Shown piece by piece: positions 18,241 to 25,673 of a stretch of DNA of 64,000 bases. The DNA is taken from NCBI RefSeq assembly GCF_009811655.1, contig NZ_BGJX01000018.1, positions 26,244-90,243 on the forward strand, read 5' to 3'. The position numbers and the translations under genes were made by a program. Below the pieces are notes generated by a model. That model was not told the origin of the DNA, ran no database searches, and worked only from the letters and a program-made list of their open reading frames with translations. Position 1 is the stretch's first letter; the number at the start of each line of letters is the position of its first letter. The DNA comes from Methylosinus sp. Ce-a6 (GTDB taxonomy: Bacteria > Pseudomonadota > Alphaproteobacteria > Rhizobiales > Beijerinckiaceae).

Positions 18241-18333
18241 GACGCAGCGAGAGATTGTCTCGCTCCGTAGCCCTCCTTGGGCGTTTCCTCCCTTGACTTG
18301 GGCCGCTGGCAGTTACCGGCGGCCCTTTTTTTT
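18241..18333 (+). ncRNA. Candidate trans-acting sRNA with anti-Shine-Dalgarno loops
   Basis: A roughly 93-nt transcript is predicted between a consensus promoter and a strong intrinsic terminator. Stem 1 is agcgaga/tctcgct (18246-18264). Stem 2 is gccc/gggc with loop TCCTT (18270-18282), and a single-stranded stretch gtttcctcccttgactt follows. Both exposed stretches contain CCUCC, complementary to ribosome-binding sites. This plan (CU-rich anti-SD loops plus terminator hairpin) is shared by alphaproteobacterial Hfq-dependent sRNAs such as AbcR (alpha-r15) and alpha-r14, but membership of either is not established. The terminator lies within the last codons of cobB on the opposite strand. Confidence 0.65.
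18300..18333 (+). terminator. Strong Rho-independent terminator of the sRNA
   Basis: A perfect 7-bp GC stem gggccgc / gcggccc (18300-18306 with 18319-18325), extended by two inner pairs, is followed by eight T residues (18326-18333). On the other strand the same T-run encodes the lysines near the CobB C-terminus. Confidence 0.88.
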
Positions 18334-19638
18334 CGTCATGGCGTGGAAAAAGCTCCCCGTCACGAGGCCTTCGCGCAGGCCGGCGGGCCGCTCCTCCTGC
18401 GAATAGGCGTCTGTAACCGCCGCAAAGGGCGGGCCCTTCTCGCTCACTATGGTGGCGTAGTGGAATTCGTGACCGGCGAGTTCATCGCCCGCCGCGCCGA
18501 GCGCGCAATCGGAGGAAAGGCGCGCGCGTCTGTAGCCCAAATTGAGTTTGCGCTGCGCAAAACTCGTCGCCAGATCGAGCAGGCCGGCCATCGCGTGAAC
18601 GCGCCCTTCGGCGTCGGTCAGCGTTCGGCCGAGCGTCATATAGCCGCCGCACTCGCCATGGACCGGGCGCGTCGCCGCAAAGCGGCGAAGACCCTCCAGA
18701 AAACTCCCCGCCGCCGCGAGCCTTCCGGCGTGCAGCTCCGGATAGCCGCCGGGGAGCCAGCAGGCGTCGCAATCCTCGGGCGGCGCCTGATCGGCGAGCG
18801 GCGAAAAGAAAGCGATCTTTGCGCCCGCCTCGCGCCAGGCGCGGCAAAGATGCGGATAGAAGAAGGAAAAGGCCTCGTCTCGCGCCACCGCGATGCGTCC
18901 GCCCGGCGGCCGCGGAACGTCGAGCGGCCCGCGCGCGACGCCCCTCGGCCCGCCGGCGGCGGCGGCCAGCAGCGCGTCGAGGTCGACATGGGCGTCGATG
19001 CGATCCGCCAGCCGATCGAGCAGGGAAGCGAGTTCTCGCGTCTCGCCCGCCTGCACCAGCCCCAAATGGCGCTCGGGCAGGGCGATCCCGCCATCGCGAG
19101 GCAGGGCCCCGAAGACTTTTATGCCGACCGCCTCGATCGCCTCCTGCGCGAGCCTGCGATGGCGCTCGGAGCCGACGCGGTTGAGCAGCACGCCGGCGAG
19201 CTTCACGCGCGCGTCATGGAGAGCGACGCCGCGCGCGATGGCCGCGGCGCTCTGCGCCTGTCCGGAGACATCCATGACCAGCAGCGTCGGCCAGCCGAGA
19301 TGGGCGGCGATATCGGCGGAGGCCCCGGTCTGCCCCGGCGCGCCGGGAGCGCCGTCGAAAAGGCCCATCGCGCCTTCCGCGACGACGATATCGGCGTCCT
19401 CGCTCGCGCGCAGCGCCAATTGGGCGAGAAGCTCGGGCTCCATCGTCCAGGAATCGAGATTGAGGCTGTCGCGCCCGGTCGCGGCGGCATGAAAGGCGGG
19501 ATCGATGTAATCCGGCCCGCATTTCACGCCGCAGACGTGGAGGCCTCGCCGCGCCAGAGCGCGCATCAGCCCGAGCGTCACCGTCGTTTTTCCGGCGCCG
19601 GAGCGGACGGCGGCGACGAGAAGTCCGGGCGCGCTCAG
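18313..19638 (-). CDS. cobB: (Hydrogeno)cobyrinic acid a,c-diamide synthase
   Basis: About 441 residues; ATP- and glutamine-dependent amidation of side chains a and c of hydrogenobyrinate, in the cytosol. The P-loop [20 protein letters not shown], the DethioB-synthetase-like domain ([12 protein letters not shown]) and a class I glutamine amidotransferase domain ([22 protein letters not shown] with nucleophile Cys) are visible. The first ATG/GTG/TTG in frame, a GTG at 19581, falls inside the P-loop and would destroy the enzyme. No earlier standard start exists before an in-frame stop. The CTG at 19638, overlapping the cobM stop as CTGA, is therefore proposed as the start. It is the last gene of the operon. 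Confidence 0.88.
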   Translation of the reverse strand: MSAPGLLVAAVRSGAGKTTVTLGLMRALARRGLHVCGVKCGPDYIDPAFHAAATGRDSLNLDSWTMEPELLAQLALRASEDADIVVAEGAMGLFDGAPGAPGQTGASADIAAHLGWPTLLVMDVSGQAQSAAAIARGVALHDARVKLAGVLLNRVGSERHRRLAQEAIEAVGIKVFGALPRDGGIALPERHLGLVQAGETRELASLLDRLADRIDAHVDLDALLAAAAGGPRGVARGPLDVPRPPGGRIAVARDEAFSFFYPHLCRAWREAGAKIAFFSPLADQAPPEDCDACWLPGGYPELHAGRLAAAGSFLEGLRRFAATRPVHGECGGYMTLGRTLTDAEGRVHAMAGLLDLATSFAQRKLNLGYRRARLSSDCALGAAGDELAGHEFHYATIVSEKGPPFAAVTDAYSQEERPAGLREGLVTGSFFHAMTKKKGRR

Positions 19639-20402
19639 CTTCGCGCTCCGGTCGGGCGGAAGCGCCGGTCATAGCCCGCGTCATAGAGCGCGCTCTCGCG
19701 GAAGTCCTCGGCCGCCAACGCAGGGCCGACGAGAATGAGCGCTGTGCGCTCCATCGGCGCGGCCCCGGCCAGCCCCTCGATCGTCGCCAGCGTTCCGCGC
19801 ACAATGCGCTCATCGGGCCAGGAGGCGCGATAGACGAGCGCAATGGGGCACTCCGCGCCATAGAAGGGCGCGAGCTCCGCGACGACGCGGTCGAGCGCAT
19901 GGATGGAGAGGTGAATCGCCATCGTCGCGCGCGCCGCGGCGAAGGCGGCGAGCGTCTCCGTCGGCGGCATGGCCGAGGCGCGGCCCGAGGTGCGCGTCAG
20001 CACGACCGATTGCGCGACTTCCGGCAGCGTCAGCTCGCGTTTCAGCGCGGCGCTGGCGGCGGCGAAGGCTGGCACGCCGGGCGTGATGGTGTAGGGAACG
20101 CCGATCGCCTCGAGCCGCCGCGTCTGCTCGCCGACGGCGCTCCAGATGGAGAGATCGCCGGAATGGAGCCGCGCCACCTCGAGCCCGGCGGCGTGGGCGT
20201 TCTGCATCTCGGCGATGATGGCGTCGAGCGAGAGCGGCGCCGTGTCGACGATGCGCGCGCCCTTTGGGCAATGGGCGAGAATCTCCGGCGCGACCAGCGA
20301 GCCGGCGTAGAGACAGACGGGGCAGCGCGCGAGCATGTCGCGGCCGCGCAGCGTCAGCAGATCGGCCGCGCCGGGGCCGGCGCCGATGAAATGTATGGTC
20401 AT
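19635..20402 (-). CDS. cobM: Precorrin-4 C11-methyltransferase
   Basis: A 255-residue SAM-dependent class III methyltransferase that methylates C-11 of precorrin-4 to give precorrin-5. The N-terminal [16 protein letters not shown] loop, [11 protein letters not shown] and [13 protein letters not shown] identify the tetrapyrrole methylase fold and the CobM/CbiF subgroup. Length is normal. The ATG overlaps the cobE stop (ATGA), and its own stop overlaps the proposed cobB start, giving tight translational coupling. Confidence 0.95.
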   Translation of the reverse strand: MTIHFIGAGPGAADLLTLRGRDMLARCPVCLYAGSLVAPEILAHCPKGARIVDTAPLSLDAIIAEMQNAHAAGLEVARLHSGDLSIWSAVGEQTRRLEAIGVPYTITPGVPAFAAASAALKRELTLPEVAQSVVLTRTSGRASAMPPTETLAAFAAARATMAIHLSIHALDRVVAELAPFYGAECPIALVYRASWPDERIVRGTLATIEGLAGAAPMERTALILVGPALAAEDFRESALYDAGYDRRFRPTGARS

Positions 20403-21007
20403 GGGCTTTCGTCTAGCGCATTTCGCGCTATCGCGCAGGTCGCATGCGCGCTTGTGATGCGCGGGCCGAGGAGCAGGCTTCCCGGCCCGGCGCCGACGAG
20501 CGCCGCCGCCTCCGCCACGCTGCCGACGCCTGTGAGCGCCGCGACGCGGGGCGAGCGGGTGAGCAGCTCGTCCTCGCGGGCGAGGAGGGCTGCGAGAGGC
20601 AGGAGGACGAGCGGCATATTCAGCAACCGCGCCGCCTCATGGAATCCCTCTTCGCCGCGTTTCGATTCGATGGTGAAGAGCGCCTTCTCGACGCGCCACT
20701 CCTTCTCCCACTCGTGGGAGAAGGCGGCCTCGCGAAGCGCGGTCGGATGAGGGTCCTTTCCGCTCGTCTCCTCGAGACGCTGGCGGCGCGACGAGCCCTC
20801 ATCCGACCCGGCCATAAGCCCGGCGCTTGCGACGGGCGTCCTCACGGACGCCCTATGGCCGGGCCCCCTTCTCCCGCAGGCGGGAGAAGGGGCGCGCGCA
20901 TAGGTTTCGCAAGCCTTCTGGATCAGCGCGACCAGCTCCTGCGCGTCCACGCCGCTGCGCGCGCCGATCCCTATGGCGTAGCGCGCAACGGGCCGGCACG
21001 CGCTCAA
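20399..21007 (-). CDS. cobE: CobE/CbiG C-terminal-type protein with an in-frame repeat insertion
   Basis: About 202 residues, against roughly 130-140 usual for CobE. The two ends are typical: [20 protein letters not shown] at the N-terminus and [40 protein letters not shown] and [10 protein letters not shown] after it. Between them residues 39-102 are encoded by a palindromic repeat (20700-20891) of a family found in intergenic DNA elsewhere in this window. The insert keeps the frame (192 bases). The start is TTG overlapping the cobL stop as TTGA. CobE is thought to aid the pathway around precorrin processing; its exact role is unsettled. Whether the insert is tolerated is unknown. Confidence 0.82.
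   Translation of the reverse strand: MSACRPVARYAIGIGARSGVDAQELVALIQKACETYARAPSPACGRRGPGHRASVRTPVASAGLMAGSDEGSSRRQRLEETSGKDPHPTALREAAFSHEWEKEWRVEKALFTIESKRGEEGFHEAARLLNMPLVLLPLAALLAREDELLTRSPRVAALTGVGSVAEAAALVGAGPGSLLLGPRITSAHATCAIARNALDESP
20700..20891. repeat. Palindromic element, family C copy 1, inside cobE
   Basis: About 192 bases bounded by hairpins ccttctcccactcgtgggag-aagg (20701-20724) and ccttctcccgcaggcgggag-aagg (around 20867-20890). Inside lie the mirrored blocks ggtcggatgaggg and ccctcatccgacc around a 42-base core, plus a hairpin gggcgtcctcacggacgccc. The same architecture, with a different core, occurs in intergenic DNA at 60950-61158 (opposite orientation) and 62157-62330. 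Here it is wholly within the coding frame of cobE. Confidence 0.88.
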
Positions 21008-22212
21008 TTCTTCGCCGCCCGCCATTGCAGCACCGGCAGCGCCGGCTCCAGCGCATGATAGGCGCCGATCGGGCGCGCTTTCGAGATCGCTATGTTCACG
21101 AGATCGCCGCCCTTGCGTCGAAAAGCGTCGATCAGCAGCGCCTGCGTCTCGATCGTCACCGCATTGGCGACGATGCGTCCGCGGGCGGGCAGCGCGCTCC
21201 AGGCGGCTTCGATGGCCTCCGCATCGCCGCCGCCGCCGATGAAGATCGCGTCCGGCGTCGGCAATCCGGCGAGCGCCTGCGGCGCGGCGGCTTCGACGAT
21301 CTCGAGATCGGGAACGCCGAGCGAGGCGGCGTTGCGCGCGATGCGCGCGGCGCGCGTCGCCTTCTGCTCGATCGCAATGGCGCGATTGGCGGGATCGGCG
21401 AGCATCCATTCGATCGCGATGGAGCCCGAGCCCGCGCCTATGTCCCACAGGCGCTCGCCGCGGCGCGGCGCGAGCGCCGCCAGCGTCACCGCGCGAATGT
21501 CACGCTTGGTGATCTGCCCGTCATGCTCGAGCCAATCGTCCGGCAGGCCCGGCGTCAGCGGCAGAATGCGCGCATCCGGCCCCGCGACGATCTCGACGCC
21601 GATGGTGTTGAGCGGCGCGATGTCGCGAAGCGAGAATTCATGCGCGAGCGCGCTGCGGACGCGCTCCTTCGGCCCGCCCATATGCTCGAGCACATGGATG
21701 ATCGAGTTTCCCATGCCGAGCGCCGCGAGATGCGCGGCAAGTCGCGCGGGCGTCGTCTCGTCCCAGGCGAGGATGAGCAGACGGCGTGAAGGCTGAAGAT
21801 GCGGCGTCACGCGCTCGAAGGCGCGGCCATGCAGCGAGAGCAGCGCGCAATCCTGCTGGCTCCACATCAGGCGCGCGGCGGCGAGCGCGAAGGAGGAGGG
21901 CGCCGGAACACAGAGGATTTCCTCCGCCGCGATATGGCGCGCGATCATGTCGCCGACGCCGAAGAAGAAAGGATCGCCGCTCGCCAGAACCACGGTCGGC
22001 GCGCCGCGCCTCGCGCAAATCGTCTCCATCGCGGCGGAGAGCGGCGACGGCCAGCGCAGCGTCTCGCCTTTTTGCGGGCCGATCAATTCGAGATGACGCG
22101 CGCCGCCGATGATGAGCGAAGCCTCGCTGATGAGAACGCGCGCGGCGGGCGTCAGCGCAGCGATCCCATCCTCGCCTATGCCGATCAGAAAGAGCCAGCG
22201 CGCCGCGCTCAT
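21004..22212 (-). CDS. cobL: Precorrin-6Y C5,15-methyltransferase (decarboxylating), CbiE-CbiT fusion
   Basis: A 402-residue bifunctional enzyme: the N-terminal CbiE-like half (FLIGIGEDGIAALTPAARVL, LASGDPFFFGVGD) methylates C-5, and the C-terminal CbiT-like half (LWDIGAGSGSIAIEWMLADP, IFIGGGGD) methylates C-15 and decarboxylates the C-12 acetate. Both SAM folds are intact and the length is that of fused CobL. It overlaps cobJ upstream by ATGA and cobE downstream by TTGA. Confidence 0.95.
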   Translation of the reverse strand: MSAARWLFLIGIGEDGIAALTPAARVLISEASLIIGGARHLELIGPQKGETLRWPSPLSAAMETICARRGAPTVVLASGDPFFFGVGDMIARHIAAEEILCVPAPSSFALAAARLMWSQQDCALLSLHGRAFERVTPHLQPSRRLLILAWDETTPARLAAHLAALGMGNSIIHVLEHMGGPKERVRSALAHEFSLRDIAPLNTIGVEIVAGPDARILPLTPGLPDDWLEHDGQITKRDIRAVTLAALAPRRGERLWDIGAGSGSIAIEWMLADPANRAIAIEQKATRAARIARNAASLGVPDLEIVEAAAPQALAGLPTPDAIFIGGGGDAEAIEAAWSALPARGRIVANAVTIETQALLIDAFRRKGGDLVNIAISKARPIGAYHALEPALPVLQWRAAKN

Positions 22213-22964
22213 AGCGCCTTCCGCGATGTGTAGACGAAGGGGCGCGCATTGTCGCGCGGGATCAGCTTTGTGCCGCTCGCGCCGATGAGCACGAGCGTCG
22301 ACATGTCGACGACGCTCGGATCGGCTCGCCCGAGCGTGGTGACGACGATGTCCTCTTCCGCGCGTCCGACGGATTTCGCGAAGACGACGATGCGATCCTC
22401 CGGCAAGGCGCGGCGCAGCAGCGCGAATGCGTCGTGAATGCGCTGCGGCCGCGCGCGCGAGGCGGGATTGTAGAAAGCCATCACGAAATCGGCGCGCGCG
22501 GCGAGCTCGAGCCGCGCGGCGATCGTCTCCCAGGGCTTCAGATTGTCGGAGAGCGAGATCACGCAGAAATCATGGCCGAGCGGGGCGCCGAGCCGCGCCG
22601 CCGCCGCCTGCATGGCGGAGATGCCGGGCAGAACTTCTATGTCGAGATCGCGCCAGGCCGGATCGCCAGTGTCGATCGCCTCGAGCACGGCGGCCGCCAT
22701 GGCGAAAATGCCGGGATCGCCGCCCGAGACCACGGCGACATTGCGTCCGCTCGCGGCGAGGCGCAATGCTTCTTCGGCGCGCGCGATCTCGACGCGATTG
22801 TCGCTGGCGATGCGCGTCTGTCCGGGCGTGACGGGAACGCGCGCCACATAGGGCGCATAGCCGACGATATCCTGCGCCGCGCGCAGCGCCTCTTGCGCCT
22901 CCGAAGTGAGAAAACGCTCGTCGCCCGGCCCCAGGCCGATGACAAACAGGCGGCCGCTCGTCAT
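22209..22964 (-). CDS. cobJ: Precorrin-3B C17-methyltransferase
   Basis: A 251-residue tetrapyrrole methylase that contracts the ring by methylating C-17 of precorrin-3B. Visible are VIGLGPGDERFLTSEAQEAL, IVGYAPYVARV (the CobJ/CbiH signature), VSGGDPGIFAMAAAVLEAID and VLPGISAMQAAAARLGAPLG, all family hallmarks. No second fused domain is present. It lies between cobI and cobL with four-base overlaps on both sides. Confidence 0.96.
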   Translation of the reverse strand: MTSGRLFVIGLGPGDERFLTSEAQEALRAAQDIVGYAPYVARVPVTPGQTRIASDNRVEIARAEEALRLAASGRNVAVVSGGDPGIFAMAAAVLEAIDTGDPAWRDLDIEVLPGISAMQAAAARLGAPLGHDFCVISLSDNLKPWETIAARLELAARADFVMAFYNPASRARPQRIHDAFALLRRALPEDRIVVFAKSVGRAEEDIVVTTLGRADPSVVDMSTLVLIGASGTKLIPRDNARPFVYTSRKAL

Positions 22965-23734
22965 GGTCGGCGTCCGTTGCCGGGAATCAGGACGAGCGCG
23001 AAATAGGGCGCCTCGTCGTCGCGCTTTTCCGCGAAGGGCATGATTCTCTCGTCCGCCATCGTGCCGCGCTCGACATAGATCGCGCGCTCGACGAGCTTCG
23101 CATCCGCGAGCGCGAGGCGCAGCTTCGCCAGATTGCCGCCGAGCTTCATCACCACGGCGGCGTCGGTCGAGGCGAGCCGCGCGGCGAGCGTCTCGCGCGG
23201 CAGAGTGGCGGGAATGACGGTGAGCACATCGTCGCCCCAGGTCATCGGCTGGCGCGCCGCCGCGAAACAGCCGGACATTCCGGAGACGCCTGCGCAGACC
23301 TCCACGCGAAAGCGCGGCGACAATCGCGTCTGCAGATGCATGAAGGAGCCATAGAGCATCGGATCGCCCTCGCAGAGCAGGGCGACGTCGCGGCCGAGCG
23401 ACAAATGCAGCGCGAGGCGCGCCGCGCTGTCTTCATAGAAAGCGGCGAGCGCGGCGACATAGTCCGGATGATCGAAGGGGATTTCCGTCGTCATCGGATA
23501 GGCGAGCGGAATTTCCTCGCAATCCTTCGCGAGAAAGCGCGCGGCGATGGCGCGCGCATGGCTCGGCTTTCCGCGCTTGGAGAAATAGGCGACGACCTTG
23601 GCTTCGCTCACCAGCCGAGCGGCTCTCAGCGTCATCAGCTCCGGATCGCCGGGGCCGAGGCCGACGCCGAGAAGCGCGCCGAGCGCGATGCGCGCATCGT
23701 CTTCGGCGCGCAGATTCGCATCGACGATATTCAT
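22961..23734 (-). CDS. cobI: Precorrin-2 C20-methyltransferase
   Basis: A 257-residue SAM-dependent enzyme converting precorrin-2 to precorrin-3A. It contains GVGLGPGDPELMTLRAARLV, LLCEGDPMLYGSFMHLQTRL and VCAGVSGMSGCFAAARQPMT, the CobI/CbiL pattern. The ATG at 23734 overlaps the cobH stop (ATGA) and gives normal length; the frame is open upstream, but that sequence is antisense shadow within cobH. Confidence 0.95.
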   Translation of the reverse strand: MNIVDANLRAEDDARIALGALLGVGLGPGDPELMTLRAARLVSEAKVVAYFSKRGKPSHARAIAARFLAKDCEEIPLAYPMTTEIPFDHPDYVAALAAFYEDSAARLALHLSLGRDVALLCEGDPMLYGSFMHLQTRLSPRFRVEVCAGVSGMSGCFAAARQPMTWGDDVLTVIPATLPRETLAARLASTDAAVVMKLGGNLAKLRLALADAKLVERAIYVERGTMADERIMPFAEKRDDEAPYFALVLIPGNGRRP

Positions 23735-24378
23735 TCTTTCTCGCTCGCCAGCGCGTTGATCGCAGCCGCCGCCATGGCGCTGCCGCCCTTGCGGCCGCGC
23801 ACGACGGCGGTCGGAACGCGCCCGTCGGCGAGCGCCGCTTCTTTCGATTCCGCCGCGCCGACGAAGCCGACCGGCATTGCGATCACCGCCGCCGGAAGCG
23901 GCGCGCCCTCGTCGAAGAGCTCGAGCAGGCGGAACAGGGAGGTCGGGGCGTTGCCTATGGCGACGACGGCGCCGGCGAGCTTGTCTCGCCACAGCTCCAT
24001 CGCCGCGGCGCTGCGGGTCGTTTTCATCTCTTCGGCGAGCGCGCGCGTGCGCGGATCGGCGAGCGTGCAGATCACCTCGTTATCGGCGGGCAGGCGCGCG
24101 CGCGTGACGCCATGTGCGACCATATTGGCGTCGCAGAGAATGGGCGCGCCGTCGCGCAGCGCCGCGCTCGCCGCCGCCGCCATGCCGGGCGAAAACACGA
24201 TGTCGTCGGCGATCTCCACCATTCCGCAGGCGTGGATGATGCGCACGGCGACGCGCTCCTCCTCGCGCGAGAAGCGCCCGAGCCGCGCTTCCGCGCGGAT
24301 GATGGCGAAGGAGCGGTCGTAGATCGCGGCGCCGTCGCGTAGATAGGTCAATGCGCCGGACATGAATGCGCCGGACAT
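23731..24378 (-). CDS. cobH: Precorrin-8X methylmutase
   Basis: A 215-residue enzyme that moves the C-11 methyl to C-12, giving hydrogenobyrinic acid. Motifs include AAIYDRSFAIIRAEA, RIIHACGMVEIADDI (the catalytic histidine region) and ILCDANMVAHGVTRARLPAD. Its 5' end overlaps the cobG 3' end by 31 bases; a second in-frame ATG five codons in would shorten the overlap to 16. The C-terminus is normal. Confidence 0.95.
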   Translation of the reverse strand: MSGAFMSGALTYLRDGAAIYDRSFAIIRAEARLGRFSREEERVAVRIIHACGMVEIADDIVFSPGMAAAASAALRDGAPILCDANMVAHGVTRARLPADNEVICTLADPRTRALAEEMKTTRSAAAMELWRDKLAGAVVAIGNAPTSLFRLLELFDEGAPLPAAVIAMPVGFVGAAESKEAALADGRVPTAVVRGRKGGSAMAAAAINALASEKE

Positions 24379-25673
24379 GGCGGCTCCTGTTTCGTGCTCG
24401 CGCGCGCGATGCGCGCGTCCAACGCGTCTTCTATTTCACTCGCGCCGAGGCCGCGAAGCGCCGGCGCGTCGCTCGCGCGCCCGTCCTCGACGAGATCGAA
24501 GCCGCGCGGCGTCGCCGTCAGCGCGACCTTCGCCGCAGCGGGACAGGCGCAGCCCTTGGCGCAGCCGGATATGTGCAGCTTCGCGCCGTTCGACGCAAGC
24601 CGCGCGGCGAATGGGGCGAGGCGCTCGGCGAGCGCGCGGGTCGGCGCATGCGCCTGCGGGCATTCCGGCGCGCCGGGGCAGGCGATCACCGCGAGGCGGG
24701 GATCATTCGAATCGACGATCAGCCCGCGCCGCGCGGCGGCGTCGACGATCCTTTGCGCCGCCTCCCCCGTAGGGCAGGGCAGCAGCAAGGCGCGCCAGGG
24801 CGTGAGGCGCAATTCGCCGAGGCCGTGGAGCTCCGCGAGCTTTGCGAGTTCTGCGAGCTCGTCGGCGCGCAGGCGTCCCGAGGACGCGCCGACCCCGGCG
24901 TATGCGCCCTCTCCGGCCGCAGGCGAGGGAGGGCCGGGGAGGGGGCGAACGCCGAAAATCTCCGCGGCCGGCGCCGCATGGCAGGAAGACCGATAGGGCT
25001 GTGGGTTCAGCCTCGCCGCTTTCGCCAGCGCATCGAGGCCGAAAGCGGCGACGACGCCGCGCATACGGCGCAATTCGAATTCGCGGCCTTTGCGCAAAAC
25101 GAGAAAAGCGCGGGCGAGCGCGAGCGCGATATCGGCCGCCGCATCGGGCTCCGCGAGAAAGGCGTATTCGCGCGCGCCGTCCGCGATGACGGCAATTTTT
25201 TCGTCCTGCCCTTCGAGGCGAATGTCCATCGCCGAGGCGACGAGGCCGAGCGCGCCGCCGTCGTCGACGAGAAAGCCGAATTTGCCGGGCAGCGCCTGCA
25301 ATACTGCGTCATTCGACAGCGCCTGCGCGAGACGCTCGACGAGAGCGCTCGCCCGCTCGCCGGCGAAAGGCGAGACGAGGAAATTGAGCACGCTTTCCGT
25401 CGCAGCGTCTTTTGCGAGCAGGCCGAGCGCGAAGAGGCGACGCTGCGCCTCTTCGAGCCGCGCTTCGCCAATGCCGCGCAATTGCAATTGCGCGCGTTGC
25501 GAGAGATCGACGAGGCCATTGCCGCAGTCGCGCGCGATGCCTGCGATCTCGCGCGCCTGATGCGCCGAAAGGCGCGGCTGCAGAGTTTTCGCGCGCAACA
25601 GCAGTCCGTCGCCGCTCTGCATCGGCCGCAGCGCGCCGGGGCACCAGCCTTGGATTTTCGGCGCGGCGGTCAT
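24348..25673 (-). CDS. cobG: Precorrin-3B synthase (CobG), with a short repeat-derived insert
   Basis: A 441-residue oxygen-dependent monooxygenase of the sulfite/nitrite reductase fold that makes precorrin-3B and marks the aerobic B12 route. The N-terminal ferrodoxin-like half (QGWCPGALRPMQSGDGLLLR) and the [4Fe-4S] cysteines (CPGAPECPQAH and HISGCAKGCACP) are intact. Residues about 243-256 (PLPGPPSPAAGEGA) are encoded by a CCCTCTCC-type palindrome and interrupt a region that in relatives reads approximately PLGDGAFALGVG. The ATG at 25673 overlaps the cobN stop (ATGA). Confidence 0.93.
   Translation of the reverse strand: MTAAPKIQGWCPGALRPMQSGDGLLLRAKTLQPRLSAHQAREIAGIARDCGNGLVDLSQRAQLQLRGIGEARLEEAQRRLFALGLLAKDAATESVLNFLVSPFAGERASALVERLAQALSNDAVLQALPGKFGFLVDDGGALGLVASAMDIRLEGQDEKIAVIADGAREYAFLAEPDAAADIALALARAFLVLRKGREFELRRMRGVVAAFGLDALAKAARLNPQPYRSSCHAAPAAEIFGVRPLPGPPSPAAGEGAYAGVGASSGRLRADELAELAKLAELHGLGELRLTPWRALLLPCPTGEAAQRIVDAAARRGLIVDSNDPRLAVIACPGAPECPQAHAPTRALAERLAPFAARLASNGAKLHISGCAKGCACPAAAKVALTATPRGFDLVEDGRASDAPALRGLGASEIEDALDARIARASTKQEPPCPAHSCPAH
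24906..24947. repeat. Short palindromic element inside cobG
   Basis: The sequence gccctctccggccgcaggcg-agggagggccggggagggggcg is a compact inverted repeat of the ccctctccc type widespread in proteobacterial intergenic DNA. It lies in frame inside cobG. The coding addition is about 9-13 residues, rich in proline. Confidence 0.6.
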
